DNA from: a virus
IMG/VR virus record: IMGVR_UViG_3300037189_001192
Span: 1-25,709 of that record
DNA length: 25,709 bases
Direction: 5' to 3' (one strand)
Below, in pieces: positions 16,109-23,287 of the stretch. Made by a program: the position numbers and the translations under genes. Below the pieces are notes generated by a model. It ran no database searches. It saw only the letters and a list, made by a program, of their open reading frames with translations, and was not told the DNA's origin. Every line of letters begins with the position of its first letter. The first letter of the stretch is position 1.

Positions 16109-16539
16109 GCTACTCTAACCTCAAAGTCTTCTCTTTGATTGACGATATATGTGAAATGTGCTGTCGCAGCACCGGATGCTATAACTTCTAACTTCTCTCC
16201 TGATAGTAGAACCTGTCTTTCAAAAGTGATAGTCAAGAAATCGTTAGGAGGAATGGCAGTGTTAGCTATAATTGGATAAGCAATACTATCCGTACCTATA
16301 ATTCGAGCAGATGCTTTTATTGAAACTGCAGGACCTGTGGTTGTATTGGTAATAATAAGCCCTGTTACAATAGCCGCTGTGTTCACAAACTTGGCTTCAA
16401 CTGGTCCATTCAATGGTATATAATATCTGGGAACCGTTACGAGTTCGGTCCAGATCGCAGGATTAGAGAGATTCTTACGAGATGCTTCGAATATGTTTAA
16501 AGGCGGTCTTGGGGTTATTGTATTTGCTGCTAAAGCCAT
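16105..16539 (-). CDS. Small beta-rich virion protein between beta-helix and collagen-fibre genes (144 aa)
   Basis: This is a 144-residue protein with a short polar N-terminus (ITPRPPLNIFEASRKNLSNP) and then alternating hydrophobic strands: AIVTGLIITNTTTG, VSIKASARII, PPNDFLTITFERQ, SGEKLEVIASG and a final HFTYIVNQRE. This resembles small phage beta-sandwich subunits that end in a similar strand before an acidic tail. The PPND...SGEK pattern matches VPAYD...SGDK in the 155-aa protein at 2692-3159, which has the same neighbours. A strong AGGAGG (complement of 16547-16552) sits 7 bases upstream, within the end of the beta-helix gene. Its stop overlaps the fibre start (ATGA). It is a probable adaptor or structural subunit. 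Confidence 0.6.
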   Translation of the reverse strand: MALAANTITPRPPLNIFEASRKNLSNPAIWTELVTVPRYYIPLNGPVEAKFVNTAAIVTGLIITNTTTGPAVSIKASARIIGTDSIAYPIIANTAIPPNDFLTITFERQVLLSGEKLEVIASGAATAHFTYIVNQREDFEVRVA

Positions 16540-16542
16540 GTG

Positions 16543-18621
16543 TTAGCCTCCTATGCCAACGATTAGTGGAAGGGTAATATTCTGCACGCCACGGGAGAAT
16601 GCTTGCCCTTCAATTGTACTGCGTTCGAAATCGACTTTTAAGTCTTTACCTAGATAGGTATCGCCTTGTTCTGTATTGAATGTTGCGTAAATAATACCGC
16701 CATTCGATTGATAAAGATTTGTTGTTGGATCAGTTGCGGTGCCGGAAGCACGCTGTCCAAATGGTAGCGCGTTGTAGTTAACGCCAGAACCCGCATAAGA
16801 GAACTGATGGGATGCAGCTTCAATCTTAGATGGGAATGGTAATGTATAGGATATAGGATTACTAATAACATTATTTGCTAAATTAAAATACTGATCGATT
16901 AGCTGACTCGCCACCTCAGCTTCTGATTCATGAGCTGTATTAGGTAAGTAAGCTAAAGTCTTTAGTTCAGTTCTAATTTTATCCCAGCTTGCTAAGAAGT
17001 ATGGTTTTAGTGATTCACTAAAAGCAAGAACAGAGTTTGCAGTATAAGGTCCAGTAGTGTTTGCTTTAAATAAACTCTGTGTCCAGAATATAACACTCTT
17101 ATCTTGACCCGAAATTAGATCCTCTGCTGTCTCTTTAAGAATAGTTTCTGTATCTCGAAGCGCAAGCGCATTATTAGCGCCGGTTATCGCTGTAGTCCAG
17201 TTTGGGATAGATGGAAAACCTACAATAGTATTACTGTTTAACTTTGTCGCAATAGTAGAAACATTGTTTGCGATATAGTAACCAAAATTAGGGCATTTTA
17301 GACCAATTAAGTTTTGATTTGCAATGCCAGGTACCCGTATTGCGTATCTGAACCCCGTTGATGCGAAAGCGTAATCGCCGAACGTAGCATTGGAATTAAC
17401 AACAGTTACCTGCCCTCCAGCATGAGCCCATATACCTACACGAGACCAGTTGGTAAATACAGAAACAAGTTGTACTAGAGCGCTATTAACAATTGCATAA
17501 CCAATACCATTTGGGTTAACAGCCGTAAACGAGTCAACAACAACTGAACGCAATGGAGAGTCTGGATCTAGAATAGCGCCATCTGCGTACAGATTTCCGC
17601 CGGTCATTGGTACTAATGGATTGCCGGATTGTCTATCTTGCGGACCAGACATTTCCTGATATGATAGATCGTGTAATACGCAACAATCCCCAATATATGG
17701 AGAACGTGAAATATATGCGCCTGGTTTGAATGCAAAAGCATAACCTTTTTTCGGCGGACCATAATCTAGAGAAGCATAATCCTTACCGCCTGAAGTATAT
17801 TTTACAGAATTATACCATGAAGCTTCGTGTCTTAATCCAGTAAAAGTAAATCCTCTAACCTTAATACCTGAGTTAAGAAGAAACATGTTGTTTTCTCTCG
17901 AACCCCCTACTTCAGCAAGTGTAAGTTTAGTTACACGAGCATCGTAGCCATATAATGCGCAACCTGCAGGTATTTCAGTATTTGGTGCAACTTCATACTC
18001 ACCTGGATGTACAATAATAACACATGACTTACCTACAGCATTCGCCGCTAAAAGAGCAGCTCCAATAGTCTGGAATGGCTTATAGATAGACATACCAGTA
18101 TTGCTGGTCTGACGAATATATGTGTTAGCGTCATTATCATTACCGTTCATAGTAACATAGAACGTACGCTCAACATGTTTACGTGGTGTAAGTTGTTGTG
18201 CTAGCGCTGGTAGCAAGCCTGTATTAGCCCATGAGCCAGAACCTGAATCTCCTCGTTTATAATACCAATCATTATTAACAATGGTAGGATCTTTATATAC
18301 CAATGCAATTGAGTTATTGGCAAATGAAAGATTTGCTGCTAGTGTAGTTGTATTTGCGGTAATAAAGTCGACTTTTGCCAGGCCAGCGGCTGAAAGAGCT
18401 GTAATAGTTTCTTCAAGATTATTAACACGGGGGATTTCTAATGTACCAGTGACAATCTCACCAAACTTATCGATAGTGAATTGACTCAAACCATTTCTTT
18501 TAAGGTCGAGAAGTTTCGAACTAACGTCCGAATATGCATCGTAGGTGTTCATTTTAACAGAGGTAAAACTGGTAGCGGAATCCGCCCAGGTATCTCTCAT
18601 GTCATAAATTTTAGTCGTCAC
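16543..18621 (-). CDS. Right-handed beta-helix tail fibre/appendage protein (692 aa)
   Basis: Residues 1-60 form a fibre-type head (MTTKIYDMRDTWADSAT, then SKLLDLKRNGLSQFTIDKFG). From about 152, RTFYVTMNGNDND and later KPFQTIGAAL mark the entry to a parallel beta-helix. Signature turns shared with the 542-aa paralogue follow: PGAYISRSPYIGD, NGIGYAIVNSAL near 371, GGQVTVV near 401 and FGDYAFA near 413. A helical insert lies at about 488-563, and the C-terminal part has GGIIYATFNTEQGDTYLGKD. No polysaccharide-lyase catalytic set is evident. The start is GTG (complement of 18619-18621), chosen because AAGGG lies 8 bases upstream; the next in-frame Met is codon 8. It heads cassette A, 25 bp after a late promoter. 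Confidence 0.8.
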   Translation of the reverse strand: MTTKIYDMRDTWADSATSFTSVKMNTYDAYSDVSSKLLDLKRNGLSQFTIDKFGEIVTGTLEIPRVNNLEETITALSAAGLAKVDFITANTTTLAANLSFANNSIALVYKDPTIVNNDWYYKRGDSGSGSWANTGLLPALAQQLTPRKHVERTFYVTMNGNDNDANTYIRQTSNTGMSIYKPFQTIGAALLAANAVGKSCVIIVHPGEYEVAPNTEIPAGCALYGYDARVTKLTLAEVGGSRENNMFLLNSGIKVRGFTFTGLRHEASWYNSVKYTSGGKDYASLDYGPPKKGYAFAFKPGAYISRSPYIGDCCVLHDLSYQEMSGPQDRQSGNPLVPMTGGNLYADGAILDPDSPLRSVVVDSFTAVNPNGIGYAIVNSALVQLVSVFTNWSRVGIWAHAGGQVTVVNSNATFGDYAFASTGFRYAIRVPGIANQNLIGLKCPNFGYYIANNVSTIATKLNSNTIVGFPSIPNWTTAITGANNALALRDTETILKETAEDLISGQDKSVIFWTQSLFKANTTGPYTANSVLAFSESLKPYFLASWDKIRTELKTLAYLPNTAHESEAEVASQLIDQYFNLANNVISNPISYTLPFPSKIEAASHQFSYAGSGVNYNALPFGQRASGTATDPTTNLYQSNGGIIYATFNTEQGDTYLGKDLKVDFERSTIEGQAFSRGVQNITLPLIVGIGG
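16547..16552 (-). promoter_or_regulatory. Strong ribosome-binding site for the 144-aa gene
   Basis: AGGAGG on the minus strand lies inside the last codons of the beta-helix gene, 7 bases before the ATG at 16539. It is the strongest Shine-Dalgarno in the window, which suggests high synthesis of the small protein relative to its neighbours. Confidence 0.65.
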
Positions 18622-18645
18622 GCATATATCCCTTATATTTTATTT

Positions 18646-18653
18646 TATTTATA
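18646..18653 (-). promoter_or_regulatory. T4-type late promoter for cassette A
   Basis: TATTTATA on the plus strand gives an exact TATAAATA reading leftward, in the 40-bp gap between the chaperone-like gene and the beta-helix gene. It lies 25 bp from the GTG start, with a predicted leader of only about 18 bases that still contains AAGGG. Confidence 0.8.
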
Positions 18654-18661
18654 ATATGGAA

Positions 18662-19033
18662 TTAAGCCGGAGAAGTTGGCCATATAACTCTATTTGCATA
18701 TATGTAGTCTTGAGGAAGGTCACGTAGAGCCTGTCTATAAACTGCCCATGCGTTCTTATCACCGGGCCAATCAAGTAACTGGGTATAATCGCTTTGTTGT
18801 AATATATTATTTCTTTTTGCTCTAATATCTTCCCAGGTAACAGAAGGAGGCGGGGCATCTACAACTACTAGCTTACCGTTTTGGTTGATAATCTGTTTAC
18901 CACCTACACTAAGTTGTTCCATCAATAGATAATGTTCTTCTTCGGTTATTTCTACTAGATCATCTGGCAGATCGGGATAATCAATAGAAACTGGATAGAA
19001 ACCTTTTGTACTTACACTATATCTAATTGTCAT
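18662..19033 (-). CDS. Tail fibre/tail assembly chaperone-like protein (123 aa)
   Basis: The C-terminal half has the hallmark pattern of phage tail-assembly-chaperone proteins found next to fibre genes. It shows WEDIRAKRNNILQQSDYTQL, then LDWPGDKNAWAVYRQALRDL, and ends NRVIWPTSPA (compare PF16778-type W-x-x-x-R-x-x-R-[ND]...YR-x-ALRDLP...WP-x-x-P). The N-terminal half (YSVSTKGFYPVSIDYPDLPD, then VEITEEEHYLLMEQL) fits the variable part of such proteins. By family knowledge these help fold or attach the adjacent fibre and may not remain in the virion. It lies 4 bp after the 450-aa fibre gene, its most likely client, and is the last gene before the next late promoter. Confidence 0.75.
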   Translation of the reverse strand: MTIRYSVSTKGFYPVSIDYPDLPDDLVEITEEEHYLLMEQLSVGGKQIINQNGKLVVVDAPPPSVTWEDIRAKRNNILQQSDYTQLLDWPGDKNAWAVYRQALRDLPQDYIYANRVIWPTSPA

Positions 19034-19037
19034 AATG

Positions 19038-20390
19038 TTAATATCCTATTGCAATGAACATGTGAGGGATGCCTTGGTTCGGCAAGCTATCATAACTACT
19101 TGCACCAAACGTAGATTTGCTTCTTATCCAGAAAGTCGGGTTATTCTGCTTGCTATATGTCGCTTGATCTTTTGATACAGATCCAACTATAGATAGACAC
19201 GCAGAAGGAAATGCTATAGGAAAACTAAAAGTGGATGCGCCAGTATCGGCATTAGCATTAGCTAATTGTCCCCATTGTATAATAATTCCATTTGGTAATT
19301 TAGTATAGCCACCATAACTAGTATAACCGCCTACACTTGCCAAGGCCCGAGTCATCGATGTATCATTTTCAAAATCTGCTGCAGAAATTATTTTATTTTC
19401 ACCTAGATACGCTGTACCATCGGACTTGAGTGTTATAGCTGCGGTTCCGCCCTTATTAGGGGAATAAATCTTAACGCCATTAGTAAACCGTAATGAACCA
19501 TAACCGTCGTCTAGGTCAGCAATGTCTCCGTTATTTAAATTGATATTTCCGGTAGTCGTTATGTCTCCATCAAAAGACGCACTGTTCGACCAAGCCCAGT
19601 TGCCATCGTTAGTAATATCTGCATATGCTATTTCTTGATTGCCAACAGAATTTGTTATTTGAAAGTAAGCATGAGGAGTAGATGAATCCGTTGCTCTTAT
19701 TCTGACACCGCCTGTTCTACCTCCAGCGGGTGTAAGCGCATCGATATAACCATTAAAACGAAAAGATGTAGAGTTTAGTAAGAAAGTATCAACGTTTCTA
19801 ATTTTATACTGATCAGCCGTGATTGTGGTAAAAGTTCCTGTACTAGGAGTGGTTACACCAATTTCATCAGGAGAAGCCCAGCTCTTATTTAATAAGGTAG
19901 TTGCGTTAGTTGTCAGTGTAGATATATAAGTGGTATTTACAGATACACCGCTAGTATCTACTTTAATACCTGTCCCTGCTTTAACAGTTATAGTACCAGT
20001 TGTATCTATCGGTCCACCGGCTAGTCCATTTCCAGTGATTATTTTTGTCACCGTACCAGATCCTGGAGGACTTGACCAATATACAACACTTCCGTCGGTG
20101 GTAAGAACCTGACCAGCACCGCCATTACTATTGTTTAGTAGAAGTTTTGCACTTGGAGAAATAACAAAATGTGTAGAATTAGCAGTGTAGCTATTGGTTG
20201 CAATAGTATTAGCAGTAAATGTACCATACAAACGAGCGTTTTTAGATTCGTTGATAGATCCTGTTATACCTTGAGTAGAATTAGCCGTTAGAACTTCACT
20301 AGAAAGCGCACTAATGATATCATTAGTTCGTAGAAGCCAAGTATTGAAGGTTTCTGTTTGTATATCTACGTTGGCGATTTGTTTAGCCAT
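19038..20390 (-). CDS. Tail fibre with gp53-like C-terminal tip (450 aa)
   Basis: The N-terminus (IANVDIQTETFNTWLLRTND, then LSSEVLTAN) matches the attachment region I recall from marine T4-like tail fibres. A linker QVLTTDGSVVYWSSPPGSG leads to a repetitive beta stretch (ITGNGLAGGPIDTTGTITV). A W-x-SP module follows (SWASPDEIGVTTPSTGTF), also present in the 184-aa and 1306-aa proteins. About residues 355-450 form a gp53-like tip with TKLPNGIIIQWGQ near 364 and a conserved HMFIAIGY end. It has no collagen shaft. It is translated just after the 61-aa gene (5-bp gap) and is followed by its likely chaperone. It is probably a receptor-binding fibre. A weak GGCGGA is the only Shine-Dalgarno candidate. 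Confidence 0.8.
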   Translation of the reverse strand: MAKQIANVDIQTETFNTWLLRTNDIISALSSEVLTANSTQGITGSINESKNARLYGTFTANTIATNSYTANSTHFVISPSAKLLLNNSNGGAGQVLTTDGSVVYWSSPPGSGTVTKIITGNGLAGGPIDTTGTITVKAGTGIKVDTSGVSVNTTYISTLTTNATTLLNKSWASPDEIGVTTPSTGTFTTITADQYKIRNVDTFLLNSTSFRFNGYIDALTPAGGRTGGVRIRATDSSTPHAYFQITNSVGNQEIAYADITNDGNWAWSNSASFDGDITTTGNINLNNGDIADLDDGYGSLRFTNGVKIYSPNKGGTAAITLKSDGTAYLGENKIISAADFENDTSMTRALASVGGYTSYGGYTKLPNGIIIQWGQLANANADTGASTFSFPIAFPSACLSIVGSVSKDQATYSKQNNPTFWIRSKSTFGASSYDSLPNQGIPHMFIAIGY

Positions 20391-20395
20391 AATGT

Positions 20396-20581
20396 TTATT
20401 TTCCGCCTATAACCTGTTGCAACATTTCTTTAATATCAGATAACTCTGATTTAAGATTATTCAATTCCTGACACACAGACTCTATTTTCTTCTTATCATG
20501 TCGACGTGCAAGAATTGTTTGATAATCTTTCTCGTTAGTATTTATAACAAGTCCCGAGGAGGTATCTCTAAGATAAGACAT
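20396..20581 (-). CDS. Small coiled-coil protein (61 aa)
   Basis: Residues 1-25 (MSYLRDTSSGLVINTNEKDY) form a short head. About 30-57 form an amphipathic helix with Leu/Ile at heptad spacing (VCQELNNLKSELSDIKEMLQ), probably a coiled coil. The start overlaps the stop of the 894-aa gene as TAATG and the stop is 5 bp before the 450-aa fibre, so it is a coupled member of the structural operon. Small proteins of this type recur in T4-like cyanophage structural clusters by recollection, with no assigned role. A trimeric connector or an assembly factor for its neighbours would fit the sequence, but this is inference. Confidence 0.65.
   Translation of the reverse strand: MSYLRDTSSGLVINTNEKDYQTILARRHDKKKIESVCQELNNLKSELSDIKEMLQQVIGGK
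20539..20546 (-). promoter_or_regulatory. Possible intragenic late promoter before the 450-aa fibre
   Basis: An exact TATAAATA reading leftward lies within codons for V-I-N-T of the 61-aa gene, about 150 bp before the fibre start. It has the right direction, but because it is inside a coding sequence in A+T-rich DNA it may be chance. Confidence 0.3.
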
Positions 20582-23265
20582 TATGCGGACACTCCAAGAA
20601 CCTGGATCTGATCAATTCTAGGCACCCTATAGGTACTATCTGATAAGAACACAATCTTAATTTGCATTGTATCGAATCCGTCGAACTCCGATCTTGCATT
20701 ATTAAAGTATCTTACAATATTTGTATTATTGATATTATTAAAAGCAGCAGTCGGATACTTAACCACATCTACCTTTAAACCAGACCCCTGAACATTTGTT
20801 GTTTCAATAGGTTTGCCTAATGTAATATCTGTAGTTGTTTTACTCAATACAGTCGCTACTTGATAATTATCTAAAGGAAATAGTGGGTTATAAATTTTTA
20901 TAACATCGTTAGCAGATACGTAACTACCAATCTGATCCGCTCCATTAGCAGTAATTGTTGCGTTATTTAACGCTGCTGTAAATGTGCCTGGTAGTGTTCT
21001 GTATGATTCGCTAAAAGCTGGTATACCTAGTTCATATTCAATAAAATCTGTATTATCATCTGAGGAAGAGTACTTATTAATATTGGATACTAATTCTAAA
21101 GGAGACCATGCTTTATCATCAAAAGATTCAGGATCTTTGGAATTATATAGACGCACATAACAATTAATTTCTGTTCCTAGAGGTCTATAAGCCACCATAA
21201 ACATACGGACGTCTTCAGCTAATCTATTATTACTAAAGTTTACCTTAGTAGAGATATGTTTAGATACTGCTATACCGTTTCCTGTTACCTCGGTATCTAT
21301 TAGAATATCGTCACCATCCGCTACCGAACTAGTAACTGAAGATAGATTTTCTATTGCGTATAGATCTAACACTGAGTTTTCTAGAGAAGGTGACGAGTAA
21401 ATCTCGCCAGTACCTAACACACTAAAGTCTGCTTCTACCTTAACTGACTTATTAGAGATCAGAAGATCGGAATTGCTGTATAGAGAAGCATTATTAATTT
21501 CGTTAGTCCGTGATAGAATATAAGCATCGTACTTAGAAATATCTGTTACAGTAAGTCCATTAAGTTTGATATTATCTTTGTTATTGTCTATATATTCAAT
21601 AACACCTGAAATAGCGCCCTTAGAAGCAAACTTAATATTAGTATCAATAATGCCAGTAGCAGGAGTTCTTACACTTCCCTTGAGTCTTACACGATCAACG
21701 TTAAGGTTATCTATTGATATTATACTAGATCTAGCTTGAGAGGTAGTGCCTACAATAGTTCCTGACGTTTGAAATACTACATCACTATTCGCAGTAGAAT
21801 TAGATATTACCATCTTGTCATTAATAATATCATAATTGGCAAGTCTGCCCATCGGAGTACTAGCAATATATCTAGCCGCGGTGTTCGAAAATTCTATAAT
21901 ACCATTAACACTGATATTAGAATTATTAGCAATCTCCGAGATGCTAACAATCTGAGAACGAACACCACTAACAAGAACAATAGGTGAGCCTATAGTAAGT
22001 GTATTAAAACCAGTACCGGAATAACCAGTAATAGTATTAGCACCTTTCACTAGAGTTAAGAAACCGTCTGCAGGTGTTGTGTCCTGATAAACATATTCGC
22101 CGCCGATAAATGTTCCAGAAATTTTATCAACCGTTAAAAATTCGTAGTTTTTATTTACGAATATTTTCTTATCATTCGATACAACGTATTTGGCACATCT
22201 AGCGTTAAATTTAATATCTGTATCCGAAATCGCATTGAAGACGCCTGCGTTTGTTCTACGGAACAGCTTGCCGTCTTTATTAGAATTGCTACCGGCTGAT
22301 GGTGTGTTTGTGCCTACTAACTTATCACCAACTTTATTAGACCAAAGTTCATAACCTGGATCTTCGAATATGATAACAATACCATAAAATTTACCTGTCG
22401 CTAGTTTCAGGGGCTCTCTAAAACCAAACGTGGTTGAAGAAGAGGCATCCGCATAGGAATAAACCATTCCGTATTGTTTGTAGGTTAGTGACTGTGTGTA
22501 TGTTTTAGATAATACAGGACTATCGTTTTCTACTTCACAGATAGCAACTGTTACACCAGCGTTGGAAATACCGGAAGCGTTATTTGTTTGACTAGGTTTT
22601 CTTTTAAAGAAAAGATCTATGGAAGTAAGTGCGATCTCTCCGGTATTGCCCACTGATTCAGGATCCGCATAGAATGTCTGAATATAAGAATAGCTAGGAG
22701 GTGTAAAATAAGGACCTTGTAGAGCTTGCTTAGAAACTTCAGTATAAGAAATAGTAGAAGCAACATCCGTAACAGAAGGTTTTTTCTTAGTAAGTATTTG
22801 TGCTTCTTCCCAAGCATATCTTGGCAATGTTAATTGAATCTCTGCTACTGAAGATTCGTCGGAAGATACGATTTTAAGCGTCTTCGTACCTGCAATCATA
22901 GCGGCTTCAGCCGCAGCTACTTCAACAGGTGTTGTAGGTGTAATTGTAGATTGGTAATAAAATGTAAAAGAGATACTACCTTCATGAAAAAGATAGTTAG
23001 ACACTGATGAGACGAGTCCTTCACCAATATTAGTGCCTTGTTGTTTACAACGGTTAGTAACATCGATACCGTTGAAATACACTCTATGAACTGTATTAGG
23101 CTTTAGACCCGTCACATTTAAATCTATAGCTTGCTCTAATGCGACAAAGCTATTTCTTGCATCGCTTGACACAAGAAAAGCAGAAGGGGAGCTAATACTA
23201 ACAAGTCCCAACTTTGTCGGATATCTTAAAGAACGCGAAATAAGATAATTTGGTCCATAACCCAT
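20581..23265 (-). CDS. Large virion structural protein (894 aa)
   Basis: This is a large beta-rich protein without signal peptide or membrane segments. The N-terminus (MGYGPNYLISRSLRYPTKLG) is followed by a fibronectin-like stretch (VTGLKPNTVHRVYFNG). Near 195-220, IQTFYADPESVGNTGEIALT then SIDLFFKRKPS, and near 300-350, PGYELWSNKVGDKL and DGKLFRRTNAGVFN then SDTDIKF, match a conserved layout of T4-like cyanophage structural proteins (DUF4815-like group, by recollection). The C-terminus ends YRVPRIDQIQVLGVSA. An AAGGA (complement of 23275-23279) lies 9 bases before the ATG. It is 22 bp after the upstream structural gene. It is probably a baseplate or tail-periphery component to which fibres attach. 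Its precise position is unknown. Confidence 0.7.
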   Translation of the reverse strand: MGYGPNYLISRSLRYPTKLGLVSISSPSAFLVSSDARNSFVALEQAIDLNVTGLKPNTVHRVYFNGIDVTNRCKQQGTNIGEGLVSSVSNYLFHEGSISFTFYYQSTITPTTPVEVAAAEAAMIAGTKTLKIVSSDESSVAEIQLTLPRYAWEEAQILTKKKPSVTDVASTISYTEVSKQALQGPYFTPPSYSYIQTFYADPESVGNTGEIALTSIDLFFKRKPSQTNNASGISNAGVTVAICEVENDSPVLSKTYTQSLTYKQYGMVYSYADASSSTTFGFREPLKLATGKFYGIVIIFEDPGYELWSNKVGDKLVGTNTPSAGSNSNKDGKLFRRTNAGVFNAISDTDIKFNARCAKYVVSNDKKIFVNKNYEFLTVDKISGTFIGGEYVYQDTTPADGFLTLVKGANTITGYSGTGFNTLTIGSPIVLVSGVRSQIVSISEIANNSNISVNGIIEFSNTAARYIASTPMGRLANYDIINDKMVISNSTANSDVVFQTSGTIVGTTSQARSSIISIDNLNVDRVRLKGSVRTPATGIIDTNIKFASKGAISGVIEYIDNNKDNIKLNGLTVTDISKYDAYILSRTNEINNASLYSNSDLLISNKSVKVEADFSVLGTGEIYSSPSLENSVLDLYAIENLSSVTSSVADGDDILIDTEVTGNGIAVSKHISTKVNFSNNRLAEDVRMFMVAYRPLGTEINCYVRLYNSKDPESFDDKAWSPLELVSNINKYSSSDDNTDFIEYELGIPAFSESYRTLPGTFTAALNNATITANGADQIGSYVSANDVIKIYNPLFPLDNYQVATVLSKTTTDITLGKPIETTNVQGSGLKVDVVKYPTAAFNNINNTNIVRYFNNARSEFDGFDTMQIKIVFLSDSTYRVPRIDQIQVLGVSA

Positions 23266-23287
23266 TTAATTTTTTCCTTGAAGTATA

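Noticed and set aside
3162-18621. Beta-helix proteins as polysaccharide depolymerases
   Set aside because: The fold fits, but I could not identify a catalytic acid pair or other lyase/hydrolase signature, so only a structural or binding role is claimed.
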